NCBI RefSeq assembly: GCF_050753385.1
Contig: NZ_JBLZFZ010000002.1
Location: 1 to 64,000 of the forward strand
Length of the DNA: 64,000 nucleotides
Direction of reading: 5' to 3'
From: Pantanalinema rosaneae
GTDB lineage: Bacteria > Cyanobacteriota > Cyanobacteriia > Leptolyngbyales > Leptolyngbyaceae
Part shown: positions 55,020 through 63,636 of the stretch, piece by piece
How positions within the stretch are numbered: the stretch's first letter is position 1
How the letters are laid out: every line of letters starts with the position of its first letter
The notes under the pieces: generated by a model
Told to the model about the DNA's origin: nothing
What the model saw: the letters and a program-made list of their open reading frames with translations, nothing else
Database searches by the model: none
Program-made: the position numbers and the translations under genes

Positions 55020-55395
55020 TGGGGTAGTTGGGTAACGCCGATTGGTTTAACCGTAATAAGATCCGATTCGCTTGGACATGCAGTTGAATGGCTTTGGCGT
55101 GTTCTATCCCTGCCTGGACAAAAGCCGGTGTTGACTGTTGCCGATCCTGTTGGGCGATCGTGATCAGATCAATTGCTGTTTGACCATGCGTTTGGATCTG
55201 TTGCCCGATCGCTTGAATGGCTTGGCACTCTTCTAGAGCTGCTGGTTGGCTTTGCATTAACGCCAGCCCTAATCGTTCTAGATGCTGACCATGCTCCTTC
55301 ACTTGATAGGAGTGTTGAACCGTCATGGCAATACTTTCATCAGAAATTTGATGACCATGCATAGTGAAATTCATCCGGGTTGATGGGGTTGCCAT
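54994..55395 (-). CDS. small helical hypothetical protein
   Basis: A 133-residue protein, possibly starting at an internal ATG (55374). It is mostly helical and rich in Gln, Ala and His (SYQVKEHGQHLERLGLALMQSQ, QQSTPAFVQAGIEHAKAIQLHVQ), without membrane segments. No family is recognised. It is convergent with the kinase gene and overlaps its end by 26 bases. It sits about 60 bases from galK in the opposite direction of transcription order but on the same strand, so it may be transcribed from galK read-in or alone. Confidence 0.45.
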   Translation of the reverse strand: MATPSTRMNFTMHGHQISDESIAMTVQHSYQVKEHGQHLERLGLALMQSQPAALEECQAIQAIGQQIQTHGQTAIDLITIAQQDRQQSTPAFVQAGIEHAKAIQLHVQANRILLRLNQSALPNYPTTAPTQNS

Positions 55396-55452
55396 AATCG
55401 TAGATCGAAGTTATGCCCCCTACGCCTATCCAAATCAGGAGATGCGCGATCG

Positions 55453-56505
55453 CTATAGCACTTTGCCGGTATATCCAGCCTGCTGATATTGATTTAACCC
55501 TTGATCCGCGATCGCTGACGCTTTTCCGGCACCCACTAAGGCAACACAAGCCCCGCCAAATCCGGCTCCAGTTAATCGAGCCCCAAATACCCCCGGTGTT
55601 GCTTGCAGAATCGCGACTAGCTGATCCATACCCGCGATCGATACTTCGTAATCATCCCGCAAGCTGGCATGGGAGTCATTCATTAATGTGCCAAATTGCT
55701 CGGCAGTGAGTCCTTGTTTTGCTTGCAGCACCCGATTGTTTTCAGTGATCACATGACGTGCCCGTTGTTGTAATGGCGCAGGTAACGCTGCGATCGCGGC
55801 TAAATCGGTGACATCCCGTAACGCGGGTACGCCGAGTTGTTGGGCGGCAGCTTCACACTCGGCACGACGCTGGTTATAGCCACTTCCGGCTAAGGTGCGG
55901 GGAATGCCACTGTCAATCATCAAAATCTCTGCCCCGGCGGGTAAGGGTAATAATTCCCGATCGAGGGTGCGAGTATCCAAAAATAATAAATGTTGGGTGT
56001 CGGCAAGACTGGATGCCATTTGATCCATGATGCCGCACTGCACCCCCGCATATTCCCGTTCGGCTTGCTGCCCCAGTTGGGCAATTTGCACATCATCTAA
56101 ATCTAGTTGCAACAGCGATCGTAGGGCTCGTAGCATCGCTACTTCCAATGCCGCACTACTGGATAACCCCGCGCCGATCGGGACGGTGGACATCACATAA
56201 ACATTGAGAGGAGGTACAGGAATCGCCTGTTGTTCGACCACCCGAATACAACCGACTAAATAACGGGCAAATTCTGAGGGAATTGGATCACTCGCTGCCC
56301 AATTCACGGTGGCACTGAGTTCCTGAGAGTAAAGATGATGACGATCGTCGGGGCTATAGCCCAGCAGGATGGTCGTTTGTTGAGGAATCGCGATCGGCAA
56401 CACAAAGCCATCATTGTAATCCGTATGTTCGCCCAAGAGATTGACTCGACCTGGGGCACTTGCCTGGACTTGAGGAGCCGCATTGAAGATCTGTTCAAAG
56501 TTCAT
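55453..56505 (-). CDS. galK: galactokinase
   Basis: From the ATG at 56505 (AGGAA 9 bases upstream) the protein has 350 residues, the usual length. The longer frame to 56574 would overlap the neighbour. The galactokinase signature GRVNLLGEHTDYNDGFVLP lies near residue 18. The GHMP ATP-binding loop VPIGAGLSSSAALEVAML is near 105, with GVQCGIMDQMAS, and the C-terminal motif RLTGAGFGGACVAL follows near 315. The enzyme phosphorylates galactose at C1 with ATP. It is third in galT / M24-like / galK, which gives the Leloir pathway except the epimerase, absent here. Confidence 0.93.
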   Translation of the reverse strand: MNFEQIFNAAPQVQASAPGRVNLLGEHTDYNDGFVLPIAIPQQTTILLGYSPDDRHHLYSQELSATVNWAASDPIPSEFARYLVGCIRVVEQQAIPVPPLNVYVMSTVPIGAGLSSSAALEVAMLRALRSLLQLDLDDVQIAQLGQQAEREYAGVQCGIMDQMASSLADTQHLLFLDTRTLDRELLPLPAGAEILMIDSGIPRTLAGSGYNQRRAECEAAAQQLGVPALRDVTDLAAIAALPAPLQQRARHVITENNRVLQAKQGLTAEQFGTLMNDSHASLRDDYEVSIAGMDQLVAILQATPGVFGARLTGAGFGGACVALVGAGKASAIADQGLNQYQQAGYTGKVL

Positions 56506-56519
56506 TCTGGCATTCCTGG

Positions 56520-57608
56520 TTAACGCATCAGCGGCAGGGGGCGGGGGCGATCGTGGACTGTCACCGTTGCCCAATTCGGATCGAGGGTGAGATTCTCTAA
56601 TTGATTATTGCCATGCAAGAGAAAGGTATCTTCAATTTTGGCTCCTGTGAGACTGGGATTCCATGCCATTGCCATATTGGCGACCAGTCGATCGCGAGTT
56701 TGCGGCGTAGCGATCACTTCCCGCGACAGGTAGCCCGTCGTGCCCCCCTGATGATGTTCAGCGATCGCCGTGGGGTAGCCCTGTTGCTCGTAAGCTTGCT
56801 GCAATGTTCGATAGATGTGATCTAAAGGAGTATCAACCTGACACTGATCTAAGGCGATCGCTTCAATTTCGCGAATATCTTGATGCAATTGAGCTTGCGC
56901 GGCTGCCAGTTGACCAAACCCAACAAAGCGAGTCAAGTTGGCATACAGCCCGAAGCCCCGAGCGCAAAACACCAACATGGCGATGTTCCCCAGGCGCTCT
57001 GATTTAGCAGTGGCATGACGGTACAACGGTAATCGACGTTCTCCGGCAACTAAGGTTAAGGCGGGATGTAACCCTCGTTGCCATAATGCAGCCGCCCCGG
57101 CTCCGGCGAGTTGAGATTCCGTCCAATCGGGTTGAGCCTGGGTCAGGGCTTCAGTCATGGCGATGCTGGCGAGTTGGCCTACCTGCCGATAGCGATCGAT
57201 CTCACTGGGGAGGAGTACCCGCTTGTGCTGAATTAAGGCATCGGGTAACGGGGCTTCGGTTGCCGTGGGTCGATCGCTGCATACCTGACCGCGATCAGTG
57301 GCAGCCGTGACAAAGTTGTCTCGTTGCTCCGTATCTGTCCAGGGAAAGGCAGCAATTTGAAACTCCGCCGATACTTCCTCATCCTGTAACCGTTGGGCTT
57401 CGATCGTATCAGTCAAAATCCAGGCAGCGCTGGCGGTAATGAACACCTCCGCAATGCCCGTTTCAGCCGCTAATAGGACGGCATTCGACCCCCCGGCGGT
57501 TGCCCAGGCAAACCAATCAGTACCCCGCAACCGGACTCCAGCAGCACCCGTTTCGCTTAAAATTTGGCGGACTACGTTGAGTTTGTGTCCAATTTCGGCT
57601 GAACTCAT
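56520..57608 (-). CDS. M24 family pseudo-peptidase in the gal operon
   Basis: A 362-residue protein of the creatinase/aminopeptidase P fold. Residues 1-130 form the N-terminal creatinase-like domain and 135-362 the pita-bread domain. The metal site is broken: the two conserved Asp positions in MLVFCARGFGLYANLTR are Cys and Asn, and the first Glu position near MAWNPSLTG is Asn. The His (HHQGGTTGY) and last Glu (KIEDTF) remain. Loss of three of five ligands predicts no peptidase activity. It overlaps galT by 4 bases and precedes galK by 14 bases. Its role is unknown, perhaps as a binding or regulatory partner in galactose metabolism. Confidence 0.7.
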   Translation of the reverse strand: MSSAEIGHKLNVVRQILSETGAAGVRLRGTDWFAWATAGGSNAVLLAAETGIAEVFITASAAWILTDTIEAQRLQDEEVSAEFQIAAFPWTDTEQRDNFVTAATDRGQVCSDRPTATEAPLPDALIQHKRVLLPSEIDRYRQVGQLASIAMTEALTQAQPDWTESQLAGAGAAALWQRGLHPALTLVAGERRLPLYRHATAKSERLGNIAMLVFCARGFGLYANLTRFVGFGQLAAAQAQLHQDIREIEAIALDQCQVDTPLDHIYRTLQQAYEQQGYPTAIAEHHQGGTTGYLSREVIATPQTRDRLVANMAMAWNPSLTGAKIEDTFLLHGNNQLENLTLDPNWATVTVHDRPRPLPLMR

Positions 57609-58711
57609 AACCGGACAGGAGTGTCTAGATGAACCATGACTGCTTGTAATTCTTTGGCTTTCTCTTCTGGCAGGGCATCGTTGGCAAACATACCCGCCGC
57701 CAGTTCTGTACCCGCTAAATATTTCAGTTTATCTGCGGTGCGGTAGGGTGGATAAAACTCCGCATGGAGATGCCATTCCGGGTGGGGTTGACCATCGATC
57801 GGTGCTTGATACCATGCCATCAAGTAAGGGAAGGAGCGCTGCCACAAGCCATCATATTTTAAGGTGACGGTTTTTAACGCGGCGGCTAAACTTTGGCGCT
57901 GCTCTGGGGTTAACTCCAGGAAGGTGGCGACGGGTTGAATCGGAGCCAGCCAAACTTCATAGGGATAGCGAGCACAGACGGGGACAAAGGCGATCGCATG
58001 ATCATCTTGATAAATAATCCGTTGGTCAGCCACAATTTCCTGTTGAATCAGATCCGTTAATAAGCCACGTTGATGGTGCTGGTAATAGGTTTGTTGCTGG
58101 GATTGCATCCGCGCCGGGACAGGCGGCACAAAGGGATAGGCATAAATCTGTCCATGCGGGTGATGTAACGTTACACCAACTTCTACCCCTTTATTTTCAA
58201 ACGGCAACACATATTGAATCTGCGGCATATTGCCCAGCGATCGCGTCCGGTCTGCCCAAACTTGCATCAATAACTCCAGGTGATCGAGCGGTAATGCCCC
58301 CAGGGAAGTCTGCGGATCTTGGGTAAACACCACCACTTCACAAGCTCCATTTGCCGGTAAGGTATCGACAATCAAACTAGGGGCAGCAGTTGCCTGAACT
58401 GCCATTGAGGGAAAGCGGTTATCAAATACGGCAATGTCATACTCGCCCGATGGCAACTCGGTTGGCACATCTGGATTAGTCGTGGGCGCTAGGGGATTAT
58501 ATTCCGGTGGCGGCATGAAGGTGCGTCCCTGCCGATGGCTGGCATAGGCAACCCATTCACCCCGTAAGGGATGCCAGCGTAAATGGGGATTGGCTTGCAC
58601 TGGCTCATGACTGGGACTGGGAGCAAGGATGCCTGCCGCGATCGGACATCGGCTATAGAGCGTTAATTTGCGCCCATCGGGCTTCGTAAGTTCCTGGGAG
58701 TGCATCTTCAC
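57605..58711 (-). CDS. galT: galactose-1-phosphate uridylyltransferase
   Basis: A 368-residue protein with GTG at 58711 or ATG at 58705 as start. Family features include NPHLRWHPLRGEWVAYASHR near residue 40, the DNRFPSM motif, and the catalytic HxH in HHPHGQIYAYPF (His nucleophile in HPHGQ). The C-terminal half contains WYQAPIDGQPHPEWHLHAEFYPP. It transfers UMP from UDP-glucose to galactose-1-phosphate. It is first in the galT / M24-like / galK operon, and the stop overlaps the next start (ATGA), so translation is coupled. The Cys of the zinc site in E. coli GalT is not obvious, as in many other bacterial versions. Confidence 0.9.
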   Translation of the reverse strand: MKMHSQELTKPDGRKLTLYSRCPIAAGILAPSPSHEPVQANPHLRWHPLRGEWVAYASHRQGRTFMPPPEYNPLAPTTNPDVPTELPSGEYDIAVFDNRFPSMAVQATAAPSLIVDTLPANGACEVVVFTQDPQTSLGALPLDHLELLMQVWADRTRSLGNMPQIQYVLPFENKGVEVGVTLHHPHGQIYAYPFVPPVPARMQSQQQTYYQHHQRGLLTDLIQQEIVADQRIIYQDDHAIAFVPVCARYPYEVWLAPIQPVATFLELTPEQRQSLAAALKTVTLKYDGLWQRSFPYLMAWYQAPIDGQPHPEWHLHAEFYPPYRTADKLKYLAGTELAAGMFANDALPEEKAKELQAVMVHLDTPVRL

Positions 58712-58940
58712 TGGCGGATCCCGGCACTGTTGATGCCGTCAGTATAACGCTCATCACCAGGTTGCATCTCGATCGAGAGGGACAAATGCTGCCACGATCG
58801 CCGTCGTATTCATGACTACCTAATGCCCCTTGCAGTGCTGAAGTCTGGAGTTGATTTTTCCATTCTCTACTTGTATCATCACTTCAGAGTTATTACGGTA
58901 TTCCTACTGATAAACCGTAGATTGTTTCAAGGAGGCAATC

Positions 58941-59468
58941 ATGACGCTGTATCTGATTGAAGGTGCATTGCAGCCACTCCAACCGGAGCAAATTCAGCAA
59001 GCCCTGGATGCCATTGCCGCCGCCGCCATTGAAGTGCAAGCAGAGCTAATCGAAGCCCAGGTGGGTGAAAGTTTACAGCGTTTATTTGTGGTGATTGATG
59101 CCAGGGATGACACGATCGCTCAACAAAGTTTTGCTGCTGGTGGGTTAACGGTGGCGTTGATCAAAGCCGTCCGCCTGCTCGGTCAAGATCTGGAAACGGT
59201 CAAAGCGCGGAAAGGCAAAGCGAATTACCTGGTGGAGTGGAATTTACCGGACGGTCTGACGATGGAAGCTTATTTGCAACGCAAAGCCGAAAAATCGCCT
59301 CTGTATGCCCAGGTGCCAGAGGTGCAATTCGAGCGCACCTATGTCTGTGAAGACCTGAGCAAATGTCTGTGCTTCTACGATAGTCCGGATGCCTCAACGG
59401 TCAAACAGGCGCGGGAAGTGGTTGGTGCCCCGATCGATCAACTGACACCCATTCGGAATCTGCATTGA
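58941..59468 (+). CDS. DUF4242 domain protein
   Basis: A 175-residue cytosolic protein behind a strong AAGGAGG ribosome site 7 bases before the ATG. The C-terminal 50 residues (FERTYVCEDLSKCLCFYDSP, then ASTVKQAREVVGAPIDQL) match the DUF4242 (SCO4226-like nickel-binding) domain. The N-terminal half is a similar ferredoxin-like fold (MTLYLIEGALQPLQP), so it may be a duplicated, two-domain form. Cys residues near CEDLSKCLCFYD could bind metal. It opens a run of six genes for a flavoprotein and an ABC importer, 10 bases before the next start. Its role in that pathway is unknown. Confidence 0.7.
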   Translation: MTLYLIEGALQPLQPEQIQQALDAIAAAAIEVQAELIEAQVGESLQRLFVVIDARDDTIAQQSFAAGGLTVALIKAVRLLGQDLETVKARKGKANYLVEWNLPDGLTMEAYLQRKAEKSPLYAQVPEVQFERTYVCEDLSKCLCFYDSPDASTVKQAREVVGAPIDQLTPIRNLH

Positions 59469-59478
59469 GGAACCCACT

Positions 59479-60567
59479 ATGATCAGTCAAGATACAGCGT
59501 TGCCCATCTCCCTGGCAGAAACAGCCAGACAGTTAAATGATGGGGGAGGGAATTGTCATGTTGGGGAATCGCTGGCGCAATTAGCCGCATCGGGTTATTT
59601 AGGTCTGGGGGTGGCTACGTCCCTGGGGGGTGTCGGTGGGCAACTTTGGGATGTTGTTCAGGGGATCGCCATGGTTTCTGAACAATGCCTCACCAGCGGG
59701 TTTGTGTTTTGGTGCCAGCGCACCTTGATTGAGTATGTGGTCGCCAGTGATAATTCCTGGTTGCAAGCCGAGATTTTGCCGCTTGTGTTACGGGCAGAGT
59801 GGTCGGGGGTGACGGGGTTATCGAATGCGATGAAACATCTGGCAGGCATTGAGCAACTGCGGATTCAGGCTAGCCTCAATGCTGACACAGTGCAATTAAA
59901 TGGGTTTTTGCCCTGGGTATCCAATTTGCAACCAGACAAGTTTGTGGTGGCGATCGCGGCTCAAACCGTTAACGGGCAGTCACTGGTGGTGGCAGTACCA
60001 GCCAGTGCCAAGGGTCTGACACGCGGTGAAGACTTACAACTATTGGGATTGCAGGCTTCCTGGACAAGCACCCTCCAGTTTGACTCGGTGCAATTACCCC
60101 ATGAATGGATCATCAGCGATCATGCGACCACCTTCTTACCCAAAATTCGTCCGGCATTTTTGCTGATGCAGTGTGGGTTAGCCTGGGGCATCGCCCGTCG
60201 ATCGCTGCAAGAAACAGGGCAAAGCCTCAATCCTAACAACGAAGTTGCACTGAGTTCTCGCTGGCAGATCAACTCAACTCAGTTGCGTCACTTAGAGACA
60301 GAATTGCAGAGTCTTAGCACAACGAATATCACTGATTTCGGCATTGCTCAAATACGGCAACTATTTGAATTGAGAGTGACCTTAACACGCCTGGCTGTAG
60401 AGGTTGTGCAACTAGAACTGGAAGCCAAAGGTGGAGCCGCCTATCTCAAACCCAGTGGAACGGCACGCCGCTTGCGAGAGGTTTCTTTCCTGCCTGTACT
60501 CACCCCTAGCCTGGTGCAACTGGAGACGGAGTTACATCGTCATGCCTCGGCAGGTAACGCAATATGA
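59479..60567 (+). CDS. acyl-CoA dehydrogenase-fold flavoprotein (DszC/SfnC-like)
   Basis: A 362-residue protein behind GAGGAA. It shows the acyl-CoA dehydrogenase fold: a helical N-domain, a middle beta-domain (LRIQASLNADTVQLNGFLPWVSN) and a C-terminal helical bundle (residues 220-362). The conserved catalytic Glu of true acyl-CoA dehydrogenases is not evident. Together with the adjacent sulfonate/nitrate-type ABC importer, this suggests an FMN-dependent monooxygenase of the DszC/SfnC kind that attacks C-S or C-N bonds, which is inference. It overlaps the ATPase gene start by 4 bases. Confidence 0.65.
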   Translation: MISQDTALPISLAETARQLNDGGGNCHVGESLAQLAASGYLGLGVATSLGGVGGQLWDVVQGIAMVSEQCLTSGFVFWCQRTLIEYVVASDNSWLQAEILPLVLRAEWSGVTGLSNAMKHLAGIEQLRIQASLNADTVQLNGFLPWVSNLQPDKFVVAIAAQTVNGQSLVVAVPASAKGLTRGEDLQLLGLQASWTSTLQFDSVQLPHEWIISDHATTFLPKIRPAFLLMQCGLAWGIARRSLQETGQSLNPNNEVALSSRWQINSTQLRHLETELQSLSTTNITDFGIAQIRQLFELRVTLTRLAVEVVQLELEAKGGAAYLKPSGTARRLREVSFLPVLTPSLVQLETELHRHASAGNAI

Positions 60568-61376
60568 CCCAATCTTCTGCCGCAATCGCGGCATCCACAG
60601 ATACCCATGCATCTGAAGAGGTGGTTTTGTGGGTGCAGCAATTACAGAAAGACTACTCCACCCGCCAGGAAACCTTCACTGCCTTTACAGACATTAACTT
60701 GCAGATCCATCAACGAGAAATCGTTTGTCTGCTTGGAGCCAGTGGCTGTGGCAAATCGTCGTTATTGCTGACTATTGCTGGGTTACAACCCGCTACTCAG
60801 GGTGGGATCTACTTACAGGGCAATCGCCTGCATACGCCCCATCCTGACATCGGACTGATGTTTCAACAGGCCGCTTTACTTCCCTGGTTAACGGTCTGGC
60901 AAAATATCGCCTTCGGTTTGCAACTGCGGCAAATGGCACACCTATCATGGGCAGAAATTCGATCGCGGATTAGTGAGGCGATCGCCAGTGTGCACTTGCA
61001 GGGCTGCGAACGCTCCTATCCCCATCAGTTATCGGGTGGGATGGCGCAACGCGTTGCCCTGGCGCGATCGCTGGCTCGCCAACCCAAACTGCTCCTGCTG
61101 GATGAACCTTTCAGCGCCCTGGATGCCATCACTCGGCTAGAGATGCAGAAGCTATTGCTGGAGGTGATTAACCGTCATCACAGTCCGGTGTTACTCGTCA
61201 CCCATGACATTGATGAGGCATTACTCCTAGGCGATCGCGTGGTGTTGATGAGCCGTCGCCCTGGCAGAATTCATCGCGAGTGGCAGATCCCACAGCCTAA
61301 ACCTCGATTTCAGACCGCTCACCGCTTGGCTGAACTAAGACTCGAAGTTTTCACCGAACTTGCCTCCCTACCATGA
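60564..61376 (+). CDS. ABC transporter ATPase, sulfonate/nitrate/taurine type
   Basis: A 270-residue protein with a full set of ATPase motifs: Walker A GASGCGKSSLL (about residue 60), Q-loop MFQQAALLPW, signature LSGGMAQRVALARSLA, Walker B LLLLDEPFSALD and H-loop LVTHDIDEALLLGD. It is closest in pattern to SsuB/TauB/NrtD-type subunits. It energises import through the permease at 62686-63465. Start and stop overlap both neighbours by 4 bases (ATGA), so the genes are translationally coupled. Confidence 0.9.
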   Translation: MTQSSAAIAASTDTHASEEVVLWVQQLQKDYSTRQETFTAFTDINLQIHQREIVCLLGASGCGKSSLLLTIAGLQPATQGGIYLQGNRLHTPHPDIGLMFQQAALLPWLTVWQNIAFGLQLRQMAHLSWAEIRSRISEAIASVHLQGCERSYPHQLSGGMAQRVALARSLARQPKLLLLDEPFSALDAITRLEMQKLLLEVINRHHSPVLLVTHDIDEALLLGDRVVLMSRRPGRIHREWQIPQPKPRFQTAHRLAELRLEVFTELASLP

Positions 61377-62644
61377 ACAAACCTCTCATTCATTCTTACA
61401 ACTGCCTCTGCTGCGGCATGAATCGGCGGGACTTCCTCAAACTCTCCAGCCTGTTTGCCACTTCTCTCACCACAACTGCGGCGATCGGGGGCTGCCAGTC
61501 GCAAAAACCTACAGTCTCAACTGACTCTACGAGTGTGTCATCCGTTGCCACCCGTCAACCAACGCTGACGAATGACCAACCTGTTAAAATCGGCTACCTG
61601 CCCATTACCGATGCCGCTCCACTGCTGGTGGCGCACTCTCGCAAACTGTATGAGTCAGAGGGTTTAACGGTTGAGCAACCCCGGTTATTCCGCTCCTGGG
61701 CACAGATTGTAGAGGCATTTTTAGCCCGTCAGGTAAACGTCATCCATGTGCTCATGCCCGTCACGGTTTGGATTCGGTATGGTCGCCAGTTCCCAGCCAA
61801 GGTAGTCGCCTGGAATCATACGAATGGTTCGGCGCTGACGGTGTTACCGGAAGTAGAAACACCCCAAGATCTGGGCGGCAAAACGATCGCGGTTCCTTTC
61901 TGGTATTCCATTCATAACGTGGTGCTGCAACAGGTGCTGAAGCAGGCAGGGTTACAAGTGGTGCGTCGCCCCAAAGATGCCGTTGTGGCTGCCAATGAAG
62001 TCAATTTGGTCGTGCTACCGCCACCGGATATGGTATCAGCTTTAGCCAATAAAAATATTGGTGGGTATATTGTGGCAGAACCGTTTAATGCCGCCGCAGA
62101 AACTAAGAAAACGGGGCGAATTCTCCGCTTTACTGGGGATGTTTGGAAAGATCATGCCTGTTGTGTTGTGTTTATGCATGAAGATGACATTACCCAACGC
62201 CAAGAATGGACGCAACGGGTTGTCAACGCCTTAGTTCAGGCCCAATCCTGGATGCGAGATCATCGTCCGGAAGTGGCTCAAATTCTTTCCAAAGATGGCG
62301 GTAAGTATACGCCCCATCCCCTCCCAGTTTTGCAACGGGCACTGACGTTTTATGACACCGAGTTTTACGGCAATCAGAAAGCCATTGAGCATCCCGATTG
62401 GAACATTCACCGGATTGATTTTCAACCCTATCCCTTTCCGTCTTACACCGAACAACTGGTGCGCCTGCTGAAGGACACTCAAGTAGAAGGGGAAACGGGT
62501 TTCTTGAATGCTCTCCAACCCGCCGCCGTGGCCACCGATTTGGTTGATGATTCGTTTGTCAAAGTGGCTTTACAACAGGTGGGTGGACCCCAGGTGTTTG
62601 GTTTACAGCCTGACCTTTCCCGCCAAGAAACCTTGATTGTCTAA
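61373..62644 (+). CDS. ABC substrate-binding protein, Tat/lipoprotein, NrtA/SsuA-like
   Basis: A 423-residue protein. The N-terminus has a Tat motif (NRRDFLKLSS) and a lipobox (AAIGGC), so it is exported folded and lipid-anchored. Residues 65-330 form an NMT1_2/SsuA-like fold (VKIGYLPITDAAPLLVAHS, QDLGGKTIAVPFW, AEPFNAAAE). The ligand is unknown: the family binds nitrate, bicarbonate, sulfonates or thiamine precursors. The C-terminal 90 residues extend beyond the usual domain. Tat export is unusual for ABC binding proteins but common for cyanobacterial NrtA/CmpA-type proteins. Confidence 0.85.
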   Translation: MNKPLIHSYNCLCCGMNRRDFLKLSSLFATSLTTTAAIGGCQSQKPTVSTDSTSVSSVATRQPTLTNDQPVKIGYLPITDAAPLLVAHSRKLYESEGLTVEQPRLFRSWAQIVEAFLARQVNVIHVLMPVTVWIRYGRQFPAKVVAWNHTNGSALTVLPEVETPQDLGGKTIAVPFWYSIHNVVLQQVLKQAGLQVVRRPKDAVVAANEVNLVVLPPPDMVSALANKNIGGYIVAEPFNAAAETKKTGRILRFTGDVWKDHACCVVFMHEDDITQRQEWTQRVVNALVQAQSWMRDHRPEVAQILSKDGGKYTPHPLPVLQRALTFYDTEFYGNQKAIEHPDWNIHRIDFQPYPFPSYTEQLVRLLKDTQVEGETGFLNALQPAAVATDLVDDSFVKVALQQVGGPQVFGLQPDLSRQETLIV

Positions 62645-62685
62645 CCATCCGCATCACTGATGAGCCAACTTCTCGAACAAGCGAC

Positions 62686-63465
62686 ATGACCCAAACCTTG
62701 CCCTCCTCACATACTCGTTCCCTCAAACATCCCCTGCCACTGTGGGGATTAGCTGTTGGTCTGCTGATCTGGTGGCTGTTGACAACATCCCTCTGGTACA
62801 CTGACCCGATGCGAGTTGATTTTTCCCCAGAACGTACAGTGGTTGCCCTGTTCCACCTGGTCGCCAGTGGGGCAATTGTACCGCACGTTATGGATAGCCT
62901 GCGGCGGGTGTTCGTGGGGTTACTGGCGGCGATCGCTCTGGGGGTACCGTTAGGGATTCTCCTAGGGTTATCCCATCCCCTGGAGCAGGCAACTTCTGCC
63001 CTGTTCCAATTTATCCGCATGATCTCACCTTTGTCCTGGATGCCGATTGCCATCATGGTGTTGGGTATTGGGGATTTACCCGTTTATTTTTTGCTGACGA
63101 TCGCGGCGGTTTGGCCATTAATTCTGAATACATCAGCCGGAGTAGTCGGGGTCGATCGCCGTTGGCTCCTCCTCTCGAAAAGTCTCTGTGCTACCCGAGT
63201 GGAAACAATTAGTCGTGTGATCATCCCGGCGATTATTCCCCACCTGTTAACTGGGGTGCGGCTGGCGATTGGGATGATCTGGATTGTGCTGGTGCCTGCG
63301 GAAATGTTAGGCGTGAGTGCTGGCTTGGGGTATTACATTCTTGACACCCGTGATCGGCTTGCTTACTCAGAATTGATGGCAGTTATTTTGATCATTGGCG
63401 CGATCGGCTATTGTCTCGATACAAGTTTGCGAGTTGCTTATTATCGTTGGATTCACCAACCCTAA
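62686..63465 (+). CDS. ABC transporter permease, SsuC/TauC-like
   Basis: A 259-residue inner-membrane protein with six predicted helices. The EAA motif region is SKSLCATRVETISRVIIPAIIPHLLTGVRLAIG, and the first conserved segment is HVMDSLRRVFVGLLAAIALGVPLG. It is the single permease subunit and is expected to act as a homodimer with the ATPase encoded two genes upstream. The substrate is set by the binding protein encoded just before it. A gap of 41 bases separates them. Confidence 0.88.
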   Translation: MTQTLPSSHTRSLKHPLPLWGLAVGLLIWWLLTTSLWYTDPMRVDFSPERTVVALFHLVASGAIVPHVMDSLRRVFVGLLAAIALGVPLGILLGLSHPLEQATSALFQFIRMISPLSWMPIAIMVLGIGDLPVYFLLTIAAVWPLILNTSAGVVGVDRRWLLLSKSLCATRVETISRVIIPAIIPHLLTGVRLAIGMIWIVLVPAEMLGVSAGLGYYILDTRDRLAYSELMAVILIIGAIGYCLDTSLRVAYYRWIHQP

Positions 63466-63636
63466 ATTCATTGATTCAATGGTGCTTGTCCATTACCTCG
63501 GATGATTTCAAGCGTTAGATAGCGTCTTAGCATGATGAATTGCTTGTGTTTCTCCATTGTCTATGGCAGCATAAGTTCATGTCTTAATCTACGCTTTATC
63601 GATCAACAAACCGTATTTTTGAGTCGGAGTAGTCCC

